Source: Chitinophaga pinensis (GTDB lineage: Bacteria; Planctomycetota; Phycisphaerae; Phycisphaerales; SM1A02). From it: a stretch of DNA of 5,895 nt. The notes under the pieces were generated by a model that was not told the DNA's origin, made no database searches, and saw only the letters and a program-made list of their open reading frames with translations. A program made the translations under genes and the position numbers. This document shows positions 1 to 5,895 of this stretch, one piece after another; position 1 is the stretch's first letter, and every line of letters starts with the position of its first letter. The DNA lies in contig CALQCP020000160.1 of NCBI GenBank assembly GCA_943329105.2, forward strand, positions 1 through 5,895, read 5' to 3'.

Positions 1-1079
1 ATCTCCCAGAATCGATCCTCGGCTGGGAAATTCGGGGCGCCTTCATACATAAGCGTCGGCACGCGGTTCGGCAGCATTCCGTACACGATGTAACTGTGCC
101 CGGTGATCCATCCGATGTCAGCGGTGCAGAAATACACCTGCTTTTGCCCGGGTACCAAATTGAATGTCCAGCGCGCCGTGGCCGCGGTGAACACCATGTA
201 TCCACCAGTGGTGTGCAAGATTCCTTTGGGCTTACCAGTACTTCCCGATGTGTACAAGAGGAACAGTGGATGCTCACTATCTACCGGCTCACACGCGCGG
301 GTGGTTGGTTGTGTGGACACCAACTCATGCCACCACACGTCGCGCCCCGGATGCATCGGCACTTCGTTGTTCGTCCGCTTGAGTACCAGCACCTTTCGAA
401 CACTTGGAAGTTGTGCGCATGCTGCATCAACGTTCGCCTTGAGCGGCACCACTGATCCGCGCCGCCACGCGCCATCACAGGTCACGATCACCGTACTACC
501 AGCATCGTGCACGCGATCGATGATCGCTTGTGCCGCAAATCCGCCGAAGATCACGCTGTGAGGCGCACCGATACGGGCGCACGCCAGCACGGCAATCGCG
601 AGCTCAGGCACCATTCCCATGTACAAGGTGACGACGTCACCTTTCTTCACGCCCAGCGACTCGAGTGCGGCCGCACAGCGGGCAACCTCGTCACGCAATT
701 CGCTGTAGGTGATGCGGCGCACTTCGGGACCGTGGCCAGCAACTGGCTCGCCTTCCCAAACAATCGCTAGTTCGTGGCCATGGCCCTGTTCTACTTGGCG
801 ATCCACGCAGTTGAAGCACGCATTGGTGGTGCCGCCGACAAACCATTTGGCGTCCGGCAGATTCCATTCGAGCACCTTGGTCCATGGCTTGTACCAATGA
901 AAGTCACTCGCCACTTCCGCCCAGAATGACTCTGGATCGCGGATGGAACGCTCATGCATGGCGCGGTACGCGTCCATGTCGGGGATGTGCACCGTCCCCA
1001 TGCGAGCCGCGAAGTCCGCTGGTGGCGGGAATAGGCGATCTTCGGACTGTACTGATTGAATGGAAGAGTCGGTCGACAT
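1..1079 (-). CDS. acs: Acetyl-CoA synthetase (AMP-forming), N-terminal part, truncated by the window edge
   Basis: Converts acetate, ATP and CoA to acetyl-CoA, AMP and PPi through an acetyl-adenylate, in the cytoplasm. The frame is open from the ATG at 1079-1077 to the window edge and gives 359 residues of a family usually near 640-660, so the last ~290, including the C-terminal lid with the regulatory lysine, lie outside. The N-terminal block LFPPPADFAA followed by ERSIRDPESFWAE is typical of Acs. Further landmarks are HSVIFGGF (about 174-181), the CoA-side segment WRRGS (205-209), the ATP-binding P-loop YTSGSTGKPKG (276-286), then LHTTGGY, and ADIGWITGHSY (320-330) with the acetate-pocket tryptophan W324. 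The start is well constrained: an in-frame stop lies at 1101-1103, no other ATG lies between, and conserved sequence starts soon after. No good Shine-Dalgarno precedes it; AGAGG is 13 nt away. It is divergent from the SDR gene. Propionyl-CoA synthetase is a less likely alternative. Confidence 0.96.
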   Translation of the reverse strand, partial: MSTDSSIQSVQSEDRLFPPPADFAARMGTVHIPDMDAYRAMHERSIRDPESFWAEVASDFHWYKPWTKVLEWNLPDAKWFVGGTTNACFNCVDRQVEQGHGHELAIVWEGEPVAGHGPEVRRITYSELRDEVARCAAALESLGVKKGDVVTLYMGMVPELAIAVLACARIGAPHSVIFGGFAAQAIIDRVHDAGSTVIVTCDGAWRRGSVVPLKANVDAACAQLPSVRKVLVLKRTNNEVPMHPGRDVWWHELVSTQPTTRACEPVDSEHPLFLLYTSGSTGKPKGILHTTGGYMVFTAATARWTFNLVPGQKQVYFCTADIGWITGHSYIVYGMLPNRVPTLMYEGAPNFPAEDRFWE

Positions 1080-1147
1080 AGTTGTGACGATACCTCTGCT
1101 TCACACATGTAGCCTGCCATCATTCGTCAGCAAAGGACCATTGCACT
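1080..1147. promoter_or_regulatory. Divergent promoter region between acs and the SDR gene
   Basis: This 68-bp gap must hold the start signals of both divergent genes. On the minus strand a TATCGT box (1092 to 1087) ends 7 nt before the acs ATG, a spacing that would place transcription start at or next to the start codon. On the plus strand TAGCCT (1110-1115) could serve as a -10 for the SDR gene with a leader of about 26 nt. Neither has a convincing -35 at 16-18 bp. An imperfect inverted repeat, TTGTGA (1082-1087) and TCACA (1101-1105) separated by 13 nt, lies over the acs start region and could be an operator. Its spacing does not fit a CRP site. The location is certain; the individual boxes are inferred. 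Confidence 0.5.
1132..1137 (+). promoter_or_regulatory. Ribosome-binding site of the SDR gene
   Basis: AAAGGA lies 10 nt before the ATG at 1148. It is a reasonable Shine-Dalgarno and supports that start codon. It contrasts with acs, alaS and tpiA in this window, which have no comparable site. Confidence 0.65.
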
Positions 1148-1897
1148 ATGCAGCAAGCAAGCGGATTCACGAGCCAAGTTGCGATCGTTGTCGGAGGAAC
1201 CACGGGCATGGGTAATGCCGTAGTGCGGCAATTGGTGGCCGCCGGATGTAAGACGCATGTTCTGGATATTCACGAAACCACGGACGCATCATTTCACCGC
1301 TGCGACATTCGTGACCACTCACAGGTTCAGTCCTGCATTGCGGAGATTGTGGCACGGGATGGGCGTGTCGACTTGTTGTTCATAGCGGCCGGCGTTCATC
1401 ACTTTGCAACGCTTGAAGACACCAGCTTGGCGGAGTTTGAACGGGTGATGTCGGTCAATGTCACCGGCACATTCCATGTGTTGAAGGAGGTACTGCCCGT
1501 GATGCGCGCGCAGCAGTACGGAAACATTGTGCTGATGGGGTCTGATCAAGCGTTCGTTGGCAAAGCGCGCAGTGCCGTATACGGAATGTCCAAGGCAGCG
1601 GTGGCACAACTCACCAAGAGTTTGGCAGTTGACTACACGCAGCACAACATTCGAATCAACTGCATCTGCCCGGGCACCATTGAGACGCCGATGATTCGAT
1701 CAGTAGTGGAGCGCATCGGCAGTGCGCTTGGATTGCATCGCACCGCAGTGGACGAATCCATGCGCACCGCGCAGCTCGTACAGCGGTTTGGCACGCCGGA
1801 AGAAATTGGCAAGGCAGTGATGTTCCTGCTCTCCGATGATTGTCGATTCATGACCGGATCACTGATCAGCGTCGACGGCGGCTTCGTCTGTCAATAA
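1148..1897 (+). CDS. Short-chain dehydrogenase/reductase (classical SDR), substrate unknown
   Basis: A complete 249-residue NAD(P)-dependent oxidoreductase with a Rossmann fold, cytoplasmic, of normal length for classical SDRs. The dinucleotide motif is GGTTGMG (residues 16-22), with the usual leading threonine replaced by valine. D40, at the end of the second strand, favours NAD(H) over NADP(H). D53 corresponds to the adenine-contacting aspartate. AAG (80-82) replaces the usual NNAG. The catalytic tetrad is present: N104, S132, Y145 and K149 (YGMSK). PGTIETPM (175-182) follows, and the C-terminus MTGSLISVDGG is typical. The serine lies in an unusual GSDQ context rather than the common SS pair. 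From memory the layout resembles BDH2/DHRS6-type and 2-keto-3-deoxy-sugar-acid dehydrogenases, but this does not settle the substrate. It is divergent from acs, and a link to acetate or ketone-body metabolism is speculation. Class is certain, function is not. Confidence 0.93.
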   Translation: MQQASGFTSQVAIVVGGTTGMGNAVVRQLVAAGCKTHVLDIHETTDASFHRCDIRDHSQVQSCIAEIVARDGRVDLLFIAAGVHHFATLEDTSLAEFERVMSVNVTGTFHVLKEVLPVMRAQQYGNIVLMGSDQAFVGKARSAVYGMSKAAVAQLTKSLAVDYTQHNIRINCICPGTIETPMIRSVVERIGSALGLHRTAVDESMRTAQLVQRFGTPEEIGKAVMFLLSDDCRFMTGSLISVDGGFVCQ

Positions 1898-1943
1898 AAA
1901 ATGGGCAAAGAATGTGCGGGAGAGCAGTCCCTAGCCGCTCGCT
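1898..1943. other. Convergent gap between the SDR gene and alaS
   Basis: The two stop codons face each other across 46 bp. It holds an A-tract (six A, 1896-1901, overlapping the SDR stop) and a weak 4-bp stem, GGGA 1918-1921 with TCCC 1928-1931 around a 6-nt loop. Read from alaS, the stem is followed by a T-tract only about 16 nt later, so it is not a canonical intrinsic terminator. I see no clear terminator for either gene here; transcripts may overlap or end by another mechanism. Confidence 0.5.
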
Positions 1944-4769
1944 TCACTCACCAATACGTGCGCCGGCAAACGCCTTGGCTGCGCGCAATGCTTCCGGCAG
2001 GCGTGCTGGCTCTTTGCCGCCCGCTTGCGCGAAGTCTGGCCTGCCGCCGCCCTTACCACCGCATGCTTCCGCGGCCGCGCGGACCCAGTCTCCAGCCTTG
2101 AGACCCTTATCTTGAATGGCCTTGGGAACGTCAGCGGCGATCGCCACCTTGCCCTCAGCCTCGTCGGCACTCATGAGCAGGATGGCGCTTTCCGGACGCT
2201 TGGCGCGCACGGCGCTGAGCGCTGATAGCAACGCGGCGGGGTCAGCACCACTGATACTTGCAACAATCATCGCGCCGTTCATTTCCTCGGCGATGATGCG
2301 AGCCTGAGCAACCACCACATCACGGTTGGCACCTTCTTGCGCCTTGCGCCATTCCTTGGCGCGTTCGCGTAGTTCGGCAACAGCGGGCTCCATGCGGTGG
2401 CGGAACACGGTGGAGACCGGAAGTTCGGCAAGCGCACTGGCGATGGCGGTGGCCTCTTCTGCAAGCGCCTCGCCGGTCAGCTTGCGAGCGGCAGCCAGTC
2501 GCTGCTCAATGTGAGTGGCGGTTGCTTCTGCAGCATGAGCTGCGGTGCCAGTGACCGCAAAGATGCGCCGCACGCCAGCGCTGGATGCACCTTCATTCAG
2601 GATTGCAAAGTGCTGAACCTCTTCGGAACTGCGGGTATGCGTACCGCCGCAGAATTCCACCGAGCAGTGCCGCCACTGTGGATTTGTTGGTTCTGCAAGC
2701 ATGTCCGTCACCTTGGCGCCCACCGATACCACGCGCACTGGGTCGGGATAGCGTTCGCCGAACACGGCGCGCACGCCGTGGATCCCCTTGGCCAATTCCA
2801 GCGGAACCACTACGGCATCTACCACCATGGTGCGCGCAATCGCAGCGTTCACCAACATTTCAACACGCGCCAATTCATCAGCGCTCATGGCTTTGGAATG
2901 CGTGAAATCGAAACGCAAGCGATCGTCGGATACAAGTGATCCGCGCTGCTCAACATCTTCGCCCAGCACTTCGCGCAGCGCATGGTTCATGAGGTGGGTG
3001 CCAGTGTGGTTGGCGGCAATGCGCTCGCGCCGGCCGCGCTCAACAGTGAGTGTGGCGTGCTCGCCAACCGTGACCGTTCCGTGTTCGATGCGACCAAGGT
3101 GCATGACAAATTCGCCGGAACGCTGCGTGTCTTCCACCTTGAATCGATGGGTGCGACCAGCGTCAGAGGAGATTTCAAAGAACCCGGCATCGCCCACTTG
3201 TCCGCCGCCCTCGGCGTAAAACGGAGTCTTGCGGGTGATCAGTGCCACGCGCTGCTCTTCGACGGCTTTATTGATGAGCGCGTTGCCATCCCAAATGGCT
3301 GCAATATCTGTATTGGTTGGCTTGGGATCGTCGCGGCTGGAATCATCGCTTCCAGAAATGTGCAATGCGGTTCGTAGTTTCTCCAAGGCATCCGGCGGTG
3401 GCATGCGCATCCCGTCGGCCTTCGTTCCGCCCTCGCGGCTCCGCTCTCGCGCAGTTTCCATCAACTTTTCATAGCCCGCAACGTCAACAGTGAAGCCGCG
3501 TTCTTCGGCCATCACTTGGGTGAGGTCAACCGGGAATCCGAAGGTGTCATGCAGGCTGAATGCATCCTGCGCAGAAATGCACTTGGACGCACCCGCGCGC
3601 TTGGCAGCTTCGTCGAACAGCGCAATGCCGCGCTCAAGTGTCTTGCCGAACGCAATTTCTTCCTCTCGAATGGTGTGCACCACTTTGGTGGCTTGTTGCA
3701 CCAATGTTGGGAATGTTTCGCCGAGCGTCTCAATGACCGCCGGGACCAGCTTAAACATGAATGGTTCACGCGCGCCCAAGTGTTGGTGACCAGCGCGAAT
3801 AGCGCGGCGCAAGATGCGGCGCAAGACGTAGTTGCGACCTTCACTTCCAGGCGCGGCGCCATCAGCGACCGCGATGGAAATGCATCGAACATGGTCAGCA
3901 ATGACGCGATAAGCGATATCGGTGGCACCTTCCAAGGTCCCTGCGTATGGCTTGGCCCCGGTGATCTTGGCGGTGAGATCAAAGATTGGCGTGAACAAAT
4001 CAGTGTCGTAGTTGCTGCGCTTGTCCTGCAGCACGCTCACCAATCGTTCCAGCCCCATGCCAGTATCGACGTGGCGCGCCGGAAGCGGTACCAACTTGCC
4101 ACCTGGCTCACGATTGAACTGGATGAACACCAAGTTCCACACTTCAAGCACATCCGGGTCGCCGCTATTGACAAGGTGTGCCGCGTTGCGTCCGCCGATG
4201 CGGTCGTAATGAATCTCGGTGCAGGGACCGCACGGGCCGGTCTCGCCCATCTCCCAGAAATTGTCTTTCATGCTGCCAGGGATGACATGGTCCGCTGGCA
4301 AAAACTTCAGCCACAGATTGCGACTCTCATCGTCGGGCGCCACCGCTTGCTTGGGATCGCCGGCACACCACGTGGCATAGAGTCGATTTGGGTCAAGTCC
4401 GTACACCTTGGTGAGCAATTCAATGGCCCAACTGATTGCCTCGTCCTTGAAGTAATCACCAAACGACCAGTTGCCGAGCATTTCAAAGAAGGTGTGGTGA
4501 TAGGTATCGCGGCCCACGTCCTCAAGGTCGTTGTGCTTGCCACCAGCGCGAATGCATTTCTGGGTGTCCACGGCGCGCGTGTAGTTGCGCGTGCCCTGAC
4601 CGAGGAACACATCCTTGAATTGATTCATCCCCGCGTTGGTAAAGAGCAGGGTGGGATCCTCAAACGGGATCGCCGGGCTCGATGGCACAACGGTGTGACC
4701 GGCCTTCTCCTGAAAGAACGCGATGAAGGCGCGGCGGACATCGGCGGCATTGCGGGCGGGCGTGTGCAT
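1944..4769 (-). CDS. alaS: Alanyl-tRNA synthetase, full length, eukaryote-like form
   Basis: Class II aminoacyl-tRNA synthetase that charges tRNA-Ala with alanine and hydrolyses mischarged Ser/Gly-tRNA-Ala. It has 941 residues (E. coli about 876, human cytosolic about 968). The N-terminal catalytic domain shows LLFTNAGMNQFKDVFLG (41-57), RAGGKHND (74-81), HHTFFEMLGNWSFGDYF (91-107), GPCGPCTEIHYDRIGG (178-193) and GMGLERL (237-243). A tRNA-binding helical region follows, with RRILRRAIRAG (317-327). The editing domain has the zinc set HTGTH (588-592) and CGGTH (C707, H711). The C-Ala domain (about 750-941) ends in the conserved GGKGGGRPDFAQAGG. I chose the ATG at 4769-4767 because homology starts a few residues later. 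The frame stays open to a GTG at 4886, but that would add a proline-rich tail and overlap tpiA. No Shine-Dalgarno precedes the ATG. Probably monocistronic. Several blocks read closer to eukaryotic cytosolic AlaRS than to E. coli AlaS. Confidence 0.97.
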   Translation of the reverse strand: MHTPARNAADVRRAFIAFFQEKAGHTVVPSSPAIPFEDPTLLFTNAGMNQFKDVFLGQGTRNYTRAVDTQKCIRAGGKHNDLEDVGRDTYHHTFFEMLGNWSFGDYFKDEAISWAIELLTKVYGLDPNRLYATWCAGDPKQAVAPDDESRNLWLKFLPADHVIPGSMKDNFWEMGETGPCGPCTEIHYDRIGGRNAAHLVNSGDPDVLEVWNLVFIQFNREPGGKLVPLPARHVDTGMGLERLVSVLQDKRSNYDTDLFTPIFDLTAKITGAKPYAGTLEGATDIAYRVIADHVRCISIAVADGAAPGSEGRNYVLRRILRRAIRAGHQHLGAREPFMFKLVPAVIETLGETFPTLVQQATKVVHTIREEEIAFGKTLERGIALFDEAAKRAGASKCISAQDAFSLHDTFGFPVDLTQVMAEERGFTVDVAGYEKLMETARERSREGGTKADGMRMPPPDALEKLRTALHISGSDDSSRDDPKPTNTDIAAIWDGNALINKAVEEQRVALITRKTPFYAEGGGQVGDAGFFEISSDAGRTHRFKVEDTQRSGEFVMHLGRIEHGTVTVGEHATLTVERGRRERIAANHTGTHLMNHALREVLGEDVEQRGSLVSDDRLRFDFTHSKAMSADELARVEMLVNAAIARTMVVDAVVVPLELAKGIHGVRAVFGERYPDPVRVVSVGAKVTDMLAEPTNPQWRHCSVEFCGGTHTRSSEEVQHFAILNEGASSAGVRRIFAVTGTAAHAAEATATHIEQRLAAARKLTGEALAEEATAIASALAELPVSTVFRHRMEPAVAELRERAKEWRKAQEGANRDVVVAQARIIAEEMNGAMIVASISGADPAALLSALSAVRAKRPESAILLMSADEAEGKVAIAADVPKAIQDKGLKAGDWVRAAAEACGGKGGGRPDFAQAGGKEPARLPEALRAAKAFAGARIGE

Positions 4770-4880
4770 GGGAGGCGCAGTGTAGGGACGGGGCTTGCAG
4801 CATTTGGGACGTGCTGGAGATGCACTGGGGACGCGCTGGGGTGTTGCGGTGCCGGCGGATCCGGGGCGTAGACTGCCCAC
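4770..4880. promoter_or_regulatory. Divergent promoter region between alaS and tpiA
   Basis: A 111-bp gap that must hold promoters for both genes. On the minus strand TACACT (4784 to 4779) ends 9 nt before the alaS ATG. On the plus strand TAGACT (4869-4874) ends 6 nt before the tpiA ATG, with TTGCGG (4844-4849) 19 bp upstream as a poor -35. Both boxes match TANNNT and are placed for transcription to start at or within a few bases of the ATG. Neither gene has a Shine-Dalgarno at normal distance. The plus strand is unusually G-rich here, with repeated TGGGGA/TGGGGT-like runs between about 4785 and 4870. Box assignments are inference. Confidence 0.5.
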
Positions 4881-5681
4881 ATGCACGCTTCACGCAGACC
4901 CTTTGTCGGTGGCAATTGGAAGATGAATACTGACCTTGCTTCCGGCGCGGAGCTGGCCGATGCGCTGCTGGCGGCGCTGGTAGCCGCGGGCGCCGAAGGC
5001 GTCATCGATGCCGCCGTCTATCCGCCATTTCCCTACCTCTTCACCGTGGGACGAACCCTCGGCCATTCGCCCATCCTTCTTGGTGGTCAGGACTGTGCAG
5101 CCGAAGCGAGCGGCGCCTTCACCGGGCAAGTGAGTGCCGACATGCTTTGCGACATTGGGTGCCGATCTGTGATTATTGGACACTCCGAACGCCGGCACGG
5201 GCTGCAGGAGGGTGACGAATTCCTGCACCAAAAACTAGCGATCGCCCTTGAAAGTGGGCTGCAGGCGGTTCTGTGCGTGGGTGAAACCCTCTTTCAGCGC
5301 GATGACGGCTTGGCCGAAGTGGTGGTAGCGAAGCAATTGCGCGGATGTTTCGGGACCCTGACGGCGGAGACCGCCGATCGCGTGGTGGTGGCGTACGAGC
5401 CGGTGTGGGCGATCGGCACCGGCCGGACCGCCACACCCCAAGATGCGCAAGCCATGCACTCATCGATCCGTGGAGTGCTTGCCGACCTGTATGATTCTCG
5501 ATTCGCCGCGCAGACCCGCATCATTTATGGCGGTTCGGTCAACGCAAAGAACGCACGGGCGATCTTTGCGGAACCGGACGTCGATGGGGGGCTGATTGGC
5601 GGTGCCAGCCTGAAGGCTGAGGACTTCGCTTCGATCTGCCGCGCCGCGGCGGAGGCATGGTCCGCAGCTGGTGGGCACTGA
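4881..5681 (+). CDS. tpiA: Triosephosphate isomerase
   Basis: Interconverts dihydroxyacetone phosphate and glyceraldehyde 3-phosphate in glycolysis and gluconeogenesis; a cytoplasmic TIM barrel. At 266 residues it is slightly longer than the usual ~250. The substrate-binding GGNWKMN (10-16) gives N12 and K14. The electrophilic histidine is H101 in IIGHSERR (98-105), and the catalytic base is E173 in AYEPVWAIGTG (171-181). Loop 6 continues GTGRTAT, with arginine (R182) where lysine is commonest. Phosphate-binding YGGSV (216-220) and GGLIGGASL (236-244) are intact. The segment after the histidine reads HGLQEGDE, where FGE-x-DE is usual; the glutamate (E110) is kept. The ATG at 4881 sits 9 codons before the conserved block and has no Shine-Dalgarno in front. 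secG follows after 13 bp, so the two are probably co-transcribed; alaS is divergent. Confidence 0.98.
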   Translation: MHASRRPFVGGNWKMNTDLASGAELADALLAALVAAGAEGVIDAAVYPPFPYLFTVGRTLGHSPILLGGQDCAAEASGAFTGQVSADMLCDIGCRSVIIGHSERRHGLQEGDEFLHQKLAIALESGLQAVLCVGETLFQRDDGLAEVVVAKQLRGCFGTLTAETADRVVVAYEPVWAIGTGRTATPQDAQAMHSSIRGVLADLYDSRFAAQTRIIYGGSVNAKNARAIFAEPDVDGGLIGGASLKAEDFASICRAAAEAWSAAGGH

Positions 5682-5685
5682 AGGA
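5681..5685 (+). promoter_or_regulatory. Ribosome-binding site of secG
   Basis: AAGGA overlaps the last base of the tpiA stop codon and lies 9 nt before the secG ATG. It supports the chosen secG start and translation from a shared tpiA-secG transcript. Confidence 0.65.
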
Positions 5686-5694
5686 CTAACAGCT

Positions 5695-5895
5695 ATGGGC
5701 GTCGCATTCACGCTCCTCACCATTCTCTTCCTCGTCGTCTCGGTGTGCCTCGTCCTGATCATTCTGGTTCAGCGGCCACAGGGCGGCGGACTGGCGCAGG
5801 CATTCGGCGGCGGTGGCGGCGGTACCGACACGGCCTTCGGTGGTCGCACCGGTGACGCATTGACCTACGCCACCGTGACCGCCTTTGGCCTGTAC
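5695..5895 (+). CDS. secG: Preprotein translocase subunit SecG, N-terminal part, truncated by the window edge
   Basis: Small inner-membrane subunit of the SecYEG translocon that assists SecA-driven protein export. The visible 67 residues show a first hydrophobic transmembrane helix (about 3-25, rich in L, V and I). The conserved cytoplasmic turn follows: LVQRPQGGGL (24-33), AFGGGGGG (36-43), and TAFGGRTGDALTYAT (46-60). The second helix is just starting (VTAFGLY) when the window ends. SecG proteins are usually about 70-130 residues, so part of the second helix and any C-terminal tail are missing. It begins 13 bp after tpiA with a good AAGGA site, which fits the tpiA-secG order seen in many bacteria. 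The GGC/GGT run coding for the glycines is a normal feature of the family. Confidence 0.95.
   Translation, partial: MGVAFTLLTILFLVVSVCLVLIILVQRPQGGGLAQAFGGGGGGTDTAFGGRTGDALTYATVTAFGLY

Noticed and set aside
103..770. Plus-strand open frames of 87-152 codons within the acs region
   Set aside because: They lie opposite the continuous, clearly homologous acs frame and encode no recognisable protein.
1082..1105. CRP-like site formed by TGTGA and TCACA
   Set aside because: CRP half-sites are separated by 6 nt; here the gap is 13 nt. Kept only as a generic inverted repeat.
1918..1931. Intrinsic terminator for alaS at the GGGA/TCCC hairpin
   Set aside because: The stem is only 4 bp and the T-tract is about 16 nt beyond it, too far for a canonical terminator.
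2397..2939. 180-codon plus-strand open frame opposite the alaS editing and C-terminal domains
   Set aside because: Fully antisense to conserved alaS codons, with no identifiable motif; a shadow frame.
3516..4871. Open frame of 451 codons on the plus strand, antisense to the alaS catalytic domain
   Set aside because: It lies wholly opposite a strongly conserved alaS coding region, its translation has no recognisable domain, and long antisense frames are common opposite GC-rich genes. Treated as a codon-bias shadow.
4770..4886. 39-residue N-terminal extension of alaS starting at a GTG at 4886-4884
   Set aside because: The extension is a low-complexity, proline-rich sequence without AlaRS homology. 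It would consume the whole promoter region and overlap the tpiA start; the ATG at 4769 fits the family.
5805..5822. GGC/GGT-rich simple repeat
   Set aside because: It encodes the glycine run that is normal in SecG, so it needs no separate explanation.

Overview
This looks like an ordinary bacterial chromosome segment of moderately high GC. It carries five protein-coding genes, two of them cut by the window edges. I see no RNA genes, mobile elements, CRISPR arrays or long repeats. No single feature fixes the host. A eukaryote-like alanyl-tRNA synthetase, a tpiA-secG pair and sparse Shine-Dalgarno signals would fit Planctomycetota (perhaps a Phycisphaerae relative), but that is a low-confidence inference from remembered family sequences.

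Layout: (1) 1-1079, minus strand: the N-terminal 359 residues of acetyl-CoA synthetase (acs), running off the left edge. (2) 1080-1147: a 68-bp divergent promoter region. (3) 1148-1897, plus strand: a classical short-chain dehydrogenase/reductase of unknown substrate. (4) 1898-1943: a 46-bp convergent gap. (5) 1944-4769, minus strand: alanyl-tRNA synthetase (alaS), complete, 941 residues. (6) 4770-4880: a 111-bp divergent promoter region. (7) 4881-5681, plus strand: triosephosphate isomerase (tpiA). (8) 5695-5895, plus strand: the start of secG, running off the right edge. No stretch longer than 111 bp lacks a gene.

The genes are mainly housekeeping: acetate activation, tRNA-Ala charging with editing, glycolysis/gluconeogenesis, and the Sec translocon. 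Only tpiA-secG looks like an operon (13-bp gap, with the ribosome-binding site overlapping the tpiA stop). The acs/SDR and alaS/tpiA pairs are divergent; SDR and alaS converge.

No new multi-gene system is visible. The points most worth a second look are the eukaryote-like character of AlaS and a shared start architecture. Three genes that begin transcription units (acs, alaS, tpiA) lack a well-placed Shine-Dalgarno and carry a TANNNT box 6-9 nt before the ATG, suggesting leaderless mRNAs. SDR and the operon-internal secG have clear AAGGA sites.
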